Assembly (NCBI GenBank): GCA_937146765.1
Contig: CAKZRP010000017.1
Span: 1 to 64,000 of the forward strand
Origin: an uncultured Paracoccaceae bacterium
GTDB taxonomy: Bacteria > Pseudomonadota > Alphaproteobacteria > Rhodobacterales > Rhodobacteraceae
Direction of reading: 5' to 3'
Length of the DNA: 64,000 bases
The position numbers and the translations under genes were made by a program. Below are positions 1 to 7,719 of the stretch, piece after piece. The notes under the pieces were generated by a model. It did no database searches. It saw only the letters and a program-made list of their open reading frames with translations, and was not told the DNA's origin. Each line of letters starts with the position of its first letter. The first letter of the stretch is position 1.

Positions 1-423
1 AATACTTGTTCGTTGTCTTTGTCATGATGCTCCATCCTACTTATGAGTTGGAGCCTCCGGCAAACCCGGCGCGGTTCCCCCGGAATGGTGACGAAGGTGC
101 AGACCAATATGGCCGCTACCCTCAACTTCGATTGGGCGCTGGAGCTGGCGGGGGCGTCGCTGAGGATTCTGACCTCAGTTTCTCGCATGCCGAGCTGATG
201 GCGCGGATCGATGGCTGGATGGCGCGTTTGGCTTTGGGCAACTGATCTATCACCCCTATATCTCGGACAGGGGGGGGCCTTGTGGGTCCTTCGTCGGCCC
301 ATCGCTACGCCGATGTGGTGGGCGCGGTAGCCCAACGACCGTCAGGTGATCGCGCGGATCGCCGAAAGCATCGCCTTCTGGGCACCCCATATCGACACTG
401 GTTCGGGCGACCTCAAGGTCTGA
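1..423 (+). pseudogene. FGGY-type sugar kinase remnant (eryA-like?)
   Basis: Fragments resembling FGGY carbohydrate kinases occur in more than one forward frame. A stretch near 106-163 reads NMAATLNFDWALELAGASL, and 242-268 reads LIYHPYISD, which resembles the conserved LIYHPYIS(E/D) segment of xylulokinase/erythritol-kinase proteins. The two segments are out of phase and separated by stops, so no continuous kinase can be made. A last open stretch (about 339-423, containing IARIAESIAFWAPHI) ends just before the riboswitch and could belong to this or another dead gene. The 5' end lies outside the window. With the DeoR/Tpi/RpiB and SorC remnants nearby, an erythritol kinase origin is plausible but inferred. 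Confidence 0.5.
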
Positions 424-480
424 CCGCGCGCGCCGAAAGCAGGACTTGTTTTTGCGGACAAAACCCGCCATGACAACTCG

Positions 481-606
<126 letters not shown>

Positions 607-612
607 AGTGCA

Positions 613-647
613 GGGCCGTGCTCCGACCATGGGTCGGGCTGCGGCCT
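613..647 (+). promoter_or_regulatory. Hairpin in riboswitch expression platform
   Basis: Directly after the riboswitch aptamer, CCGACC (623-628) pairs with GGTCGG (632-637), and the flanking GGCCG (614-618) with CGGCC (642-646). No U-tract follows, so control may be at translation or through Rho rather than an intrinsic terminator. The AGGA ribosome-binding site of ribH lies downstream at about 688-692. The role is inferred from position. Confidence 0.4.
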
Positions 648-698
648 TGGGCGGGTACAATATGCCTTGGGACCATTTGACCAAGATAGGATGGTTCT

Positions 699-1136
699 AT
701 GACTGACACACTGAAAATCGCCTTCATCAAGGCCCGCTGGCACGCCGAGATCGTCGATCAGGCCTATGTCGGCTTTAACAAACGTCTCGCGGCACTAGGT
801 CGCAAGGCCGAGGTCGTCGCCTATGACGTGCCGGGCGCTTTTGAGATGCCGCTCTTGGCCAAAAAACTGGGTGAAAGCGGCAAGTTCGACGCCGTGGTCT
901 GCGCCGCGCTGGTGGTGGATGGCGGCATCTACCGTCACGATTTCGTCGCAGCCACCGTGGTCGAAGGGCTGATGCGCGCGCAGATGGACACCGGCGTGCC
1001 GGTCTTCTCCGTCTCCTTGACGCCGCACCACTTCCAGCCGAGCGAAGAGCATATGAGCTTTTATCACCAGCATTTCGTCAAAAAGGGCGAAGAGGCGGCC
1101 AATGCCGTGCTGATGATCGCGGACTTGGACCTATGA
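699..1136 (+). CDS. ribH2: 6,7-dimethyl-8-ribityllumazine synthase, RibH2 type
   Basis: Catalyses condensation of 5-amino-6-ribitylaminouracil with 3,4-dihydroxy-2-butanone 4-phosphate, the penultimate step of riboflavin synthesis, in the cytoplasm. The 145-residue protein shows IAFIKARWHAEIVDQA, PGAFEMPLLAKKL, the active-site loop GGIYRHDFVAATVV and PVFSVSLTPHHF. The ARWHA and LTPHHF forms match the type II (Brucella RibH2-like) synthases rather than the housekeeping RibH1. An AGGATGG ribosome-binding site precedes the ATG. It sits under an FMN riboswitch and its stop overlaps the next gene by 4 bases. A second, housekeeping copy probably exists elsewhere (inference). The frame is intact although its surroundings are degraded. 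Confidence 0.93.
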   Translation: MTDTLKIAFIKARWHAEIVDQAYVGFNKRLAALGRKAEVVAYDVPGAFEMPLLAKKLGESGKFDAVVCAALVVDGGIYRHDFVAATVVEGLMRAQMDTGVPVFSVSLTPHHFQPSEEHMSFYHQHFVKKGEEAANAVLMIADLDL

Positions 1137-2287
1137 TGCTGGGGGAGCTGCCCGCCTTCGCCTTTGCCACCGCCGGGGCGATCCGTTTTGGCCGGGGTGA
1201 GGGGCTGCGGGCAGTTCCCGACATTGCCGCGTTGGGCGCGCGCATTCTGTTGGTGACCGGGGCGTCAGTCGCGCGGGCGGACTGGCTGGTCGCGGCCCTT
1301 CAGGACGCCGGCTGCACCGTGACCCTCTGCCCAACGCCGGCGGAGCCGGATGTTGACCTGATCGCAGCCGGTGTCGCGCGCGCCCGTGCGGCAGAGGTCA
1401 CCGCAGTTGTCGCCCTTGGCGGCGGGGCTGCGATTGATGCGGGCAAGGCGATTGCCGCCTTGGTGCCCGCGACGCGGCCCATGCTGGATCATCTGGAGGT
1501 CGTGGGGCAGGGCTTGCCGCTTGACCATCCGCCCCTGCCTTTTGTGGCGATCCCGACCACCTCTGGAACCGGGGCCGAGGTCACCCGCAACGCGGTGATC
1601 GCGGTGCCAGAGGCACAACGCAAAGTGAGTCTTCGCGACGTGCAGATGCTGCCGCGCCTTGCTATTGTCGATCCCAGCCTGACCGATCACTGCCCGCGCG
1701 GGGTGACGCTGGCCTCCGGCCTTGATGCCATCACACAAGTGATCGAACCCAATATCTGCACCCGCGCCAATCCGATGACCGATGCGCTCTGCCGTGCCGC
1801 GATCCCGATGGGGCTTGCCGCCCTACCGCGCCTGATGACAGGCGAAGATAGGGCCGCGCGCGATGCGATGGCTTGGGTCTCCTTGGCGGGCGGGCTCGCA
1901 TTGGCCAATGCCGGGCTTGGGGTGGTGCATGGGTTGGCGGGGCCGCTGGGGGGCCTCTCAAATGCCGCCCATGGCGCAATCTGCGGCGCCTTGCTGCCGC
2001 ATGGGCTGGAGGCGAACAGCGCTGAGGCAAGCGGGGACACCGCGACGCGCTTGGCCGAGGTTCGCGGCTGGATCGCCTCCGCCTTGGGTGGCAGCGCGGA
2101 TTCCGCTTGTGTCACATTGGCCAATTGGTCGCGCGCCCAGGGCCTGCCGGGCCTTGATGCGCTTGGAATTGATGCCAAAATGCGGCAGATGGCTGCACAA
2201 TCCGCCGCCACCTCCTCGTCGATGAAGGCCAATCCCGTGGCCCTGGACGCGGAGTCCCTGCTCGGCATCATGGAGGCGGCGCGCTAG
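1133..2287 (+). CDS. Iron-containing alcohol dehydrogenase family protein
   Basis: A 384-residue group III (iron-activated) NAD(P)-dependent alcohol dehydrogenase. Visible motifs are the nucleotide-binding VVALGGGAAIDAGKAIAAL, IPTTSGTGAEVTRNAVI, SGLDAITQVIEP, and the metal-ligand histidines in VVHGLAGPLGG and NAAHGAICGALLPHG. The substrate cannot be read from sequence; maleylacetate reductases, lactaldehyde reductases and 1,3-propanediol dehydrogenases share the fold. The start overlaps the ribH2 stop (ATGA), so translation is probably coupled and the gene falls under the FMN riboswitch, an unusual arrangement. Intact length is normal for the family (about 380). Confidence 0.88.
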   Translation: MMLGELPAFAFATAGAIRFGRGEGLRAVPDIAALGARILLVTGASVARADWLVAALQDAGCTVTLCPTPAEPDVDLIAAGVARARAAEVTAVVALGGGAAIDAGKAIAALVPATRPMLDHLEVVGQGLPLDHPPLPFVAIPTTSGTGAEVTRNAVIAVPEAQRKVSLRDVQMLPRLAIVDPSLTDHCPRGVTLASGLDAITQVIEPNICTRANPMTDALCRAAIPMGLAALPRLMTGEDRAARDAMAWVSLAGGLALANAGLGVVHGLAGPLGGLSNAAHGAICGALLPHGLEANSAEASGDTATRLAEVRGWIASALGGSADSACVTLANWSRAQGLPGLDALGIDAKMRQMAAQSAATSSSMKANPVALDAESLLGIMEAAR

Positions 2288-2310
2288 GCCCCTCGCAACA
2301 GGAGACCCCG

Positions 2311-2915
2311 ATGGCCCGTGACCGGCTGACCGGAGACCACGAGCGCTCGCTCGCGATCCGGGCCGCTTGGCTGTATCACGGGGCACGGGCGCACCTTGGC
2401 TGAGGCGGTGCGCGCCATGCCGCGCCTCACCGCCGAGGGGCTGCGCTTTCTTTTGCTGCTGGGCGGCCTCACCCGCAATTCCTCCGCCAACCCGCATGAC
2501 GTGATGTATCTTCTGACAGAAAAACCAGCGCGCAGGCCTATGTGATGCCGGTGCCGTTCTTCGCCAACACCAGCGAGGACCGCGAGGTGCTCCTGTCGCA
2601 AAAAAGGCGTCGCCGAGGTGTTTCAACTGGCCGAAACCGCGCCGCTCCAGATCGTCGGCATCGGCACGGTGGAGGCGGAGACGCAGCTTGTCCCCTCCAG
2701 TATGACCGAACCAGCCGAGATCGAACAGATCCGTTCGGCGGGCGGCAAGGGCGAGGTGCTTGGTCATTTCTTTGATGCCGAGGGGCGGGTGCTGGAAATA
2801 ACGCTGACCTCATGCACGCTGGTGGTCTCCTTCGGTGACGGGCGCGCCGATCGCATCATCGGGGGCGAAAGGAAACATGAGGCGATCAGCGTGGTCCTGC
2901 GCTCGGGCCGCCGAG
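2311..2915 (+). pseudogene. SorC-family transcriptional regulator remnant (eryD-like?)
   Basis: A good ribosome-binding site (GGAGA at 2301) and ATG at 2311 open a normal SorC-like N-terminus with SLAIRAAWLYH, but a TGA follows at 2401 after 30 codons. Downstream pieces of the sugar-binding domain appear in other frames: LTAEGLRFLLLLGG, AYVMPVPFFANTSEDREVLL, then VAEVFQLAETAPLQIVGIG and GGKGEVLGHFFDAEG, the last being typical of SorC effector domains. A frameshift is visible in the A-run near 2600. The 3' end is lost at about 2915, where an opposite-strand aldolase remnant begins. SorC regulators control sugar or polyol genes; EryD of the erythritol locus is one. Confidence 0.75.
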
Positions 2916-2917
2916 AG

Positions 2918-3400
2918 CGTTTCCAGGCGCCATGGCTGGTGCCCATCGCTATCATCAGCCCGCCCAATTCCCCCTCGACCAAGACCCCGGCGGCATAGGC
3001 CATCCGCACCACCTGCCGGGTGATCTCGACGTTATAGGCGTAAGAGGCCGGCGTGCAGCCATCCGCCATCAAAGACCCATCCATCATCACCGAAGTGAAC
3101 CCGTGCTGCACCGCCGTCGCGCAGGTCGCAAGGGTATTGCCGTGGTCAAGATGCATACAGACCGGGATATGCGGATAAATCTCGACCAGCGCGTCGATCA
3201 GCTTGGCCGGCACCACGTCATTGGTTTTGGCCCGCGCGCCGCGATTGGCCTGCTGGGTCACCGGCGATCCGGTGGCATCGGCGGCGACCATGATCGCAAG
3301 ACCCTGTTCCATATTGGACATGTTGAAGGCGGGCACGGCAAAGTTATGCGCCGCCGCGTGGTCGAGCAGCGGACGAAGGGTGATACGGGCCCAAAAAGCC
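2918..3400 (-). pseudogene. Class II fructose-bisphosphate aldolase remnant
   Basis: The minus strand reads ITLRPLLDHAAAHNFAVPAF, then NMSNMEQGLAIMVAADATGS, IPVCMHLDHGN (zinc and catalytic region) and HGFTSVMMDGSL, a clear class II FBP aldolase of the CbbA type. After VEGELGG it jumps straight to IAMGTSHGAWKR, so roughly 50-60 codons are missing inside, and the gene stops at the junction with the SorC remnant. The expected ATG before ARITLRPLL is absent (TGG in its place) although a GGAGG ribosome-binding site remains. It lies downstream of fbp in the same direction, as in tkt-fbp-fba operons. Not functional as read. Confidence 0.82.
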
Positions 3401-3416
3401 TCCTGTCGCGTGGGGT

Positions 3417-4436
3417 TTAGGTGGGCGGCACGGGGCGCGGCCCCAATGCGGCGGTGACAACGGCGATCTCATCCGCAGAGCCAAAATAGAGCGGCACCTT
3501 GGCGTGGAGATCGTCGGGGATAAGGTCGAGAATGGCGCCATGGCCGTCGGTGGCCGCACCTCCTGCCTGTTCGATCAGATAGGCGATGGGGAAGGCCTCG
3601 TAAGGTAGGCGCAAAAACCCGCCCTCATAGCCTTTGCGCGCGTCGGCGGGATACATAAACGTGCCGCCCTTGCGCAGGATGCGGTGCAGATCGCCCACGG
3701 CGGCGGCGATCCAGCGCATATTGAAATCGCGGCCCCGCGGCCCTTCAACACCGGCCAACAGCGCCTCGACGTAGCGGCGCAAGGGCAGGGGCCAGCGCCG
3801 CAGATTGGAGGCGTTAAAGGCCACCGAGGAAGTGCTGGGCGCAATGCGCACGTCAGGGCTGTCGACGTAGAACTGCCCGGTCACCGGGTCATAAGTGGCG
3901 ATATGGGTGCCTGCGCCGGTGCTAAAGCCAAAATCGACGCTATGCCCAAAGGAGACATAGGCGGCGGCAAGGATCTCACGGCCCGACCGCAAAAAGCTCT
4001 CGCCCGCCTTGAAGACGCAGAACAAGGCCCCCAAGGGCGCGCCGATGCCGATGCTGCCGGAGCCATCAATCGGGTCCATCGCCACGTCGAAGAGACCACC
4101 TTCGTCCAGCGTGATGACCTCTTCGGCCTCCTCCGACAGCACCTTGGCCACACCGGCCTGCGCCAGCACGTCGAGGTAGTGGTGATGCGCCGCCATATCG
4201 AGCGCCTTTTGCTTGTCGCCGGAGTTGTTGACCCCCACGGTCGCGGTGGGGTCCCCCATCAGGCGCCCCTGAGCAAGCCGCGTGGCGAGGGGGGCGGCCC
4301 CTTCGGCGATTCCCGCCAATAGCCGCGCCAAAGCCTGCGCCTCGGCATCCTGTCCCGCCTTCTCGGCCAGAAAAGCGGTCAGCGTGGGGGCGGCAATCGC
4401 GCCGTCCCCCTCCAGTTTCAAAGTGTTAGAGGTCAT
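3417..4436 (-). CDS. fbp: Class I fructose-1,6-bisphosphatase
   Basis: A 339-residue class I FBPase that hydrolyses fructose 1,6-bisphosphate (and often sedoheptulose 1,7-bisphosphate) in gluconeogenesis or the Calvin cycle. Motifs: VNNSGDKQKALD, LSEEAEEV, the metal-binding MDPIDGSGSIGIG, GGTFMYPADARKGYEGG and EQAGGAATDGHG. I chose ATG 4436 (MTSNTLKLEG), which lies 1 base after the stop of the transketolase remnant (TGATATG); a longer reading to 4505 would overlap that remnant. It is the only intact member of an apparent tkt-fbp-fba operon, and its upstream promoter region may have gone with the deletion in tkt. The frame is complete, but expression is uncertain. Confidence 0.9.
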   Translation of the reverse strand: MTSNTLKLEGDGAIAAPTLTAFLAEKAGQDAEAQALARLLAGIAEGAAPLATRLAQGRLMGDPTATVGVNNSGDKQKALDMAAHHHYLDVLAQAGVAKVLSEEAEEVITLDEGGLFDVAMDPIDGSGSIGIGAPLGALFCVFKAGESFLRSGREILAAAYVSFGHSVDFGFSTGAGTHIATYDPVTGQFYVDSPDVRIAPSTSSVAFNASNLRRWPLPLRRYVEALLAGVEGPRGRDFNMRWIAAAVGDLHRILRKGGTFMYPADARKGYEGGFLRLPYEAFPIAYLIEQAGGAATDGHGAILDLIPDDLHAKVPLYFGSADEIAVVTAALGPRPVPPT

Positions 4437-4437
4437 A

Positions 4438-4655
4438 TCAGTCCCGTCCCAAAAGCGAATGTGCTTTTGCGACAATAGCCTCTTTGGTGATGCCGAAGTG
4501 AGCATAAAGCGCCTCCGGCCCGGCAGAGGCGTAAAATTTCAGATGGCCGCGAAATAGGGGCGTGGCGGCATCGGCCATGCCAATCGGCATGCCGGGATGG
4601 CCGGAGTTTGCAGCTTCCACCATGTCGACGCCCCGAGCACGGTTGCAATTGGCGA
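4438..4655 (-). pseudogene. Transketolase remnant with large internal deletion
   Basis: The minus strand joins a transketolase N-terminus ([18 protein letters not shown], then [16 protein letters not shown]) directly to a transketolase C-terminus ([20 protein letters not shown], ending LLGRD). Transketolases are about 660 residues, so around 600 codons are missing between HLKF and YASAG. The extreme N-terminus is also lost where it runs into the DeoR remnant at about 4650. Its original partner genes fbp and fba follow in the same direction. A catalytically dead deletion scar. Confidence 0.85.
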
Positions 4656-5371
4656 GGTGGAACCGGATGCGCTCGCCGATCGCTTTGCCATGTCGAAGAT
4701 GACCATTCACCGCGATTTCGATGAATTGGAGAGCGCAGGCCTGCTGCGCAAGACCCGCGGTGGTGCGACCATTCAGTCGGGTACAGGGTTCGAGATCGAT
4801 TTCCGCCTGCGCGAACGGCAGGGCGGTGATGCCAAGGCCGCGATGGCGCGCGCCGCGCTGGAGATGATCGAACCGGGCATGACCGTGATGATCAAGGACG
4901 GCTCGATGGCCGCCGTGCTGGGCCGGGACTGTATCGCAAAACGCCCCCTCATTCTGATCACCAACAACGGCGCGGTGATCGACGCGCTCTAGACGGAAAA
5001 CGGCAAAGCGATGATCGCCGTCGGCTGGGTTCATGACAGCAAAACAACGCCCTCTTGGGTAGGGTGACCGAGGACACGCTGGCCCGCCTGTGCGCCGATA
5101 TCGCCTTTATCTCCACTCCCGCCGTTCTGGGGTTGGAGGTCTACCACATGGATGACGAGGTCCTGCGCTCCAAACGCGCGATGATGAATCAGGCGCAGCG
5201 CCACTGTCTTCTGGTCAATCACAGCCGCTTTGGTCAGGCCGCGCTGCACTGCCTCGCGAGCCTGCAGGAATTCGACCACATCATCACCGACAGCCCGCCA
5301 AGTCCCGAACACCGCGAGGTGCTGGAACCCGCGGGCCTCACCCTCAGTAACAGGAAGGCAAACGAGCGATG
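4640..5371 (+). pseudogene. DeoR-family transcriptional regulator remnant
   Basis: The forward strand reads [20 protein letters not shown], the end of a DeoR helix-turn-helix, then [13 protein letters not shown] and the effector domain with [12 protein letters not shown] and [13 protein letters not shown]. An in-frame TAG at about 4990 breaks it, and after a frame change near 5060 it resumes ([20 protein letters not shown]) to a stop at 5369-5371. The first 20 or so residues are missing at the junction with the transketolase remnant. It is followed at once by Tpi and RpiB remnants, as the DeoR gene (eryR) is in ery loci. The original gene was probably a repressor of this operon. Confidence 0.78.
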
Positions 5372-5769
5372 ACAGAGCCGCAGTATTGGGTTGGCACAAG
5401 CTGGAAGATGAACAAGACCCTCGCGTAGGCGGAGGTTTTTGCAGCGCCCTTGCCGAGGCGGGCCTTTCCGAACGTCGCAGCCATTTTGGTGTAACCGATG
5501 CCACCATGGGTCTGAAGACCGCCGCCATCGTGCGCCACGGGCTGACGTCGCTCATTTGCATTGGCAAGACTTTGGCAGCAGGCGAGGCGGGCCGCGCGGC
5601 GGAGGTGCTGGGACGCCCGGTGCTCTGTTTTATTCACGGTTCGGTGACCCCAGGCGACTAGGCGAAACTTTTCACCCGTCCACAAATCGACGGGCTGTTC
5701 ATCGGGCGCTCGGCAAGGGTGGTGGAAGGCTACCTCGACATTCTGGATCGCTGCGCACGGGCGCTGTGA
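5370..5769 (+). pseudogene. Triosephosphate-isomerase-like (TpiB/EryH) remnant
   Basis: It starts with a good MTEPQYWVGTSWKMNKTLA, the substrate-binding NxK loop of TIM, then hits a TAG at 5426. Further on one frame carries LSERRSHFGVTDATMGLKTA, normally (G)H(S/A)ERR with the catalytic His, then VRHGLTSLICIGKTLA. Another stop at 5659 precedes the phosphate-binding IDGLFIGRSARVVEGYLDIL and the end at 5767. Two internal deletions remove strands 2-4 and the catalytic-Glu region. TpiB (EryH) interconverts erythrulose phosphates in erythritol breakdown. Its ATG overlaps the DeoR stop. Confidence 0.82.
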
Positions 5770-5796
5770 GGGCTAAAATAGACAAGGACGCATCAT

Positions 5797-6265
5797 CAAA
5801 ATCGCATTTGCAGGCGACAGTGCCGGGGAAGCCTTGGCCTAGATCCTCGCCGATCATTTCAAGCACAGCTACAAGGTGGCAGAGATCAGCCAGACCGAGG
5901 CGGGTGCGGATGCCTTTTACGCCAACCTATCTGGCCGGGTTGGCTCTCTGGTGGTGCGGGGCGAGTTTGACCGCGCCATTCCGGTCTTCGGCACTGGCAT
6001 CGGCGTCTGTCTGGCCGCCAACAAGGCGCCCGGCATCCGCGCGGCCCAGTGTCACGACACCTATTTGGCAGCCAAGGCAGCGACCTCCAACAATGCGCAG
6101 ATCATCACGTTTGGCGCGTGGGTTGTGGGCACGGAACTGGCCAAGGACATCGTACAGGCCTTGCTGTCCTCCTGCTTTGATCCCGTGGGGCACTCGGCTG
6201 GAAATGTGGCGGCCATCAACGAGATCGACAGCATGTATCACCATATCTTTACGCAGCCGGGTTGA
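5797..6265 (+). pseudogene. Ribose-5-phosphate isomerase B-like (RpiB/EryI) remnant
   Basis: The frame IKIAFAGDSAGEALA is cut by TAG at 5840, exactly where RpiB proteins continue with [16 protein letters not shown]; all later sequence is sound, with [40 protein letters not shown] and a normal C-terminus. No ATG remains at the expected first codon (ATC is found). This is the least damaged of the remnants: one stop and a lost start. An internal start could give about 129 residues but would lack the first beta strand. In ery loci RpiB (EryI) follows TpiB and makes D-erythrose 4-phosphate. Confidence 0.85.
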
Positions 6266-6298
6266 TCCATCAGGCGGGCAGGATCCGGCCAAAGATCA

Positions 6299-6336
6299 GG
6301 CCGGTGATCCCGAGGCAATGCGTGGGATCACCGGCC
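6299..6336. terminator. Inverted repeat between rpiB remnant and hlyD-like gene
   Basis: A perfect 13-base inverted repeat, GGCCGGTGATCCC (6299-6311) and GGGATCACCGGCC (6324-6336), with a 12-base loop, lies between two convergent genes. The T-run after it is short (CTTT on the forward strand), so it is a weak intrinsic terminator or a bidirectional one. The same bases on the minus strand can be read as the end of a hydrophobic protein (GITGLIFGRILPA, stop near 6269), possibly one more gene remnant. Confidence 0.45.
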
Positions 6337-6384
6337 CTTTCGGTCGCGACCAGCAAGGCCGACAAGGGGCCGCCCTCTCTAGGA

Positions 6385-7719
6385 TCACTGTTCGCGGAAG
6401 GCTCGGGACATGCTGTCGCGGATGGGTTTGATAAGATACTGAAAGAAGGTCCGTTCCTCGGTCTGGATCATCACTTCGGCCGGCATCCCCGGCACCGGCA
6501 CAAAATGCGCCGCACGCTGGTACTCCTGAGGGGGCAGGTCGATATGGGCGACATAGACTTCCCGCGGCATACCTTCGGAAGTGTCCTTGATCGCGTCCGC
6601 CGAGATATAGCTCACCCGGCCCTGCAACACCGGTGTCGTGCGCTGGTTCAGGGCCGAGAGACGGACAGTGGTCATCTGTCCGACCGTGATCGTATCGATA
6701 TCGGTCCGTTTGATCAGGGTCTCGATCAGCAGGGGGGCGTCGGCAGGCAGGATTTCAGCGATGGGCTTGCCAGTCTCGATCACGCCGCCGGAACTGTGGT
6801 AGTAGAGCCGGACCACTGTTCCGCTGACCGGAGCCACCACGGTGGAGCGGGCCAGCACATCCTGCGCCTTGCGAGATTGTTCACGGATCGAGTCAAGTTC
6901 GGCCTGGATCGCCTGCAGCTCGTCCAACGCATCCTGACGCAGATCGCTGCGCAGCTTGTCGATCTCCAGCTCGAATTTCAGCTTGGCGCGATCGATCTCG
7001 GTCACCTCTGCCTCTAGTCGGGCAATATGGCCATTGGTTTCCAGCACCGCGCGGTGGACCGCATTGAACTCCGGCCGCCGGATAAGACCGCTTTCCAGCA
7101 GGTTGCGCTTGTCTTCCAGCTCCTCGTTGAGGCTGATGGCCCGTTCCTTGTAGGAGGCCAGTTGAACGTCATACCCTGCCTTGCGCACATCCAAGGACTC
7201 CTTGCCGTTGAGGAGGATGGCCAATTCGCTGTCCTGTAGCCGACGAGCAGAGTGGAAGGTCAGGCGCTGGTCCGCGAGGATCTGCGCCACCTCGGAACTT
7301 TCCTCCGCCAACCGCAGAAGATTCGGCGAAAAGGAGATGCCGCGATCCGAGCGCTGCTCGGCCCGCACTCGGGTCTCGGCCGCTTCGAGGCGGGCGCGGC
7401 GCAGGTCCAGCTCCTGCAGGTTTGCCAGGGCGGCGGTCTTGTTCAGTTCCATCAGGATATCGCCCTTCTCGATCCTGTCCCCTTCCGAGACCAGGATTTC
7501 CTGGATGATGCCGCCTTCGAGGTGCTGGACGATCTTGTTGCGCCCGGTGGCCACAAAAGAGCCCTGCGAAATCACTGCGGCGGCCAGTGGCGCCCGAAAG
7601 GCCCATAGGCCGAAGCCGCCGAAGGTGAAAACAAACAGGCTGATCCCGACGATCACATGGGTCCGGATCGAGCGCGGCACTTCATGGTGCCATTCCAGAA
7701 TGTCGACAGTCTGGGTCAT
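6385..7719 (-). CDS. Type I secretion membrane fusion protein (HlyD/PrtE family)
   Basis: A 444-residue periplasmic adaptor that would link the ABC exporter to a TolC-like outer-membrane channel. It has a short cytoplasmic N-terminus, one membrane span at about 22-45 (VIVGISLFVFTFGGFGLWAF), a split lipoyl/barrel region with VQHLEGGIIQEILVSEGD, a long Glu/Arg-rich coiled coil at about 95-290, the second lipoyl half (VVAPVSGTVV), and the C-terminal PGMPAEVMIQTEERTFFQYL characteristic of type I secretion fusion proteins. Its ATG overlaps the stop of the exporter gene (ATGA), so the two are coupled. No TolC gene is present in the window, so an unlinked one must serve. Confidence 0.94.
   Translation of the reverse strand: MTQTVDILEWHHEVPRSIRTHVIVGISLFVFTFGGFGLWAFRAPLAAAVISQGSFVATGRNKIVQHLEGGIIQEILVSEGDRIEKGDILMELNKTAALANLQELDLRRARLEAAETRVRAEQRSDRGISFSPNLLRLAEESSEVAQILADQRLTFHSARRLQDSELAILLNGKESLDVRKAGYDVQLASYKERAISLNEELEDKRNLLESGLIRRPEFNAVHRAVLETNGHIARLEAEVTEIDRAKLKFELEIDKLRSDLRQDALDELQAIQAELDSIREQSRKAQDVLARSTVVAPVSGTVVRLYYHSSGGVIETGKPIAEILPADAPLLIETLIKRTDIDTITVGQMTTVRLSALNQRTTPVLQGRVSYISADAIKDTSEGMPREVYVAHIDLPPQEYQRAAHFVPVPGMPAEVMIQTEERTFFQYLIKPIRDSMSRAFREQ

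Noticed and set aside
6..245. 79-codon open frame at the window start as an intact small gene
   Set aside because: Kinase-like segments appear in different frames across it, so it is better explained as part of a broken FGGY kinase.
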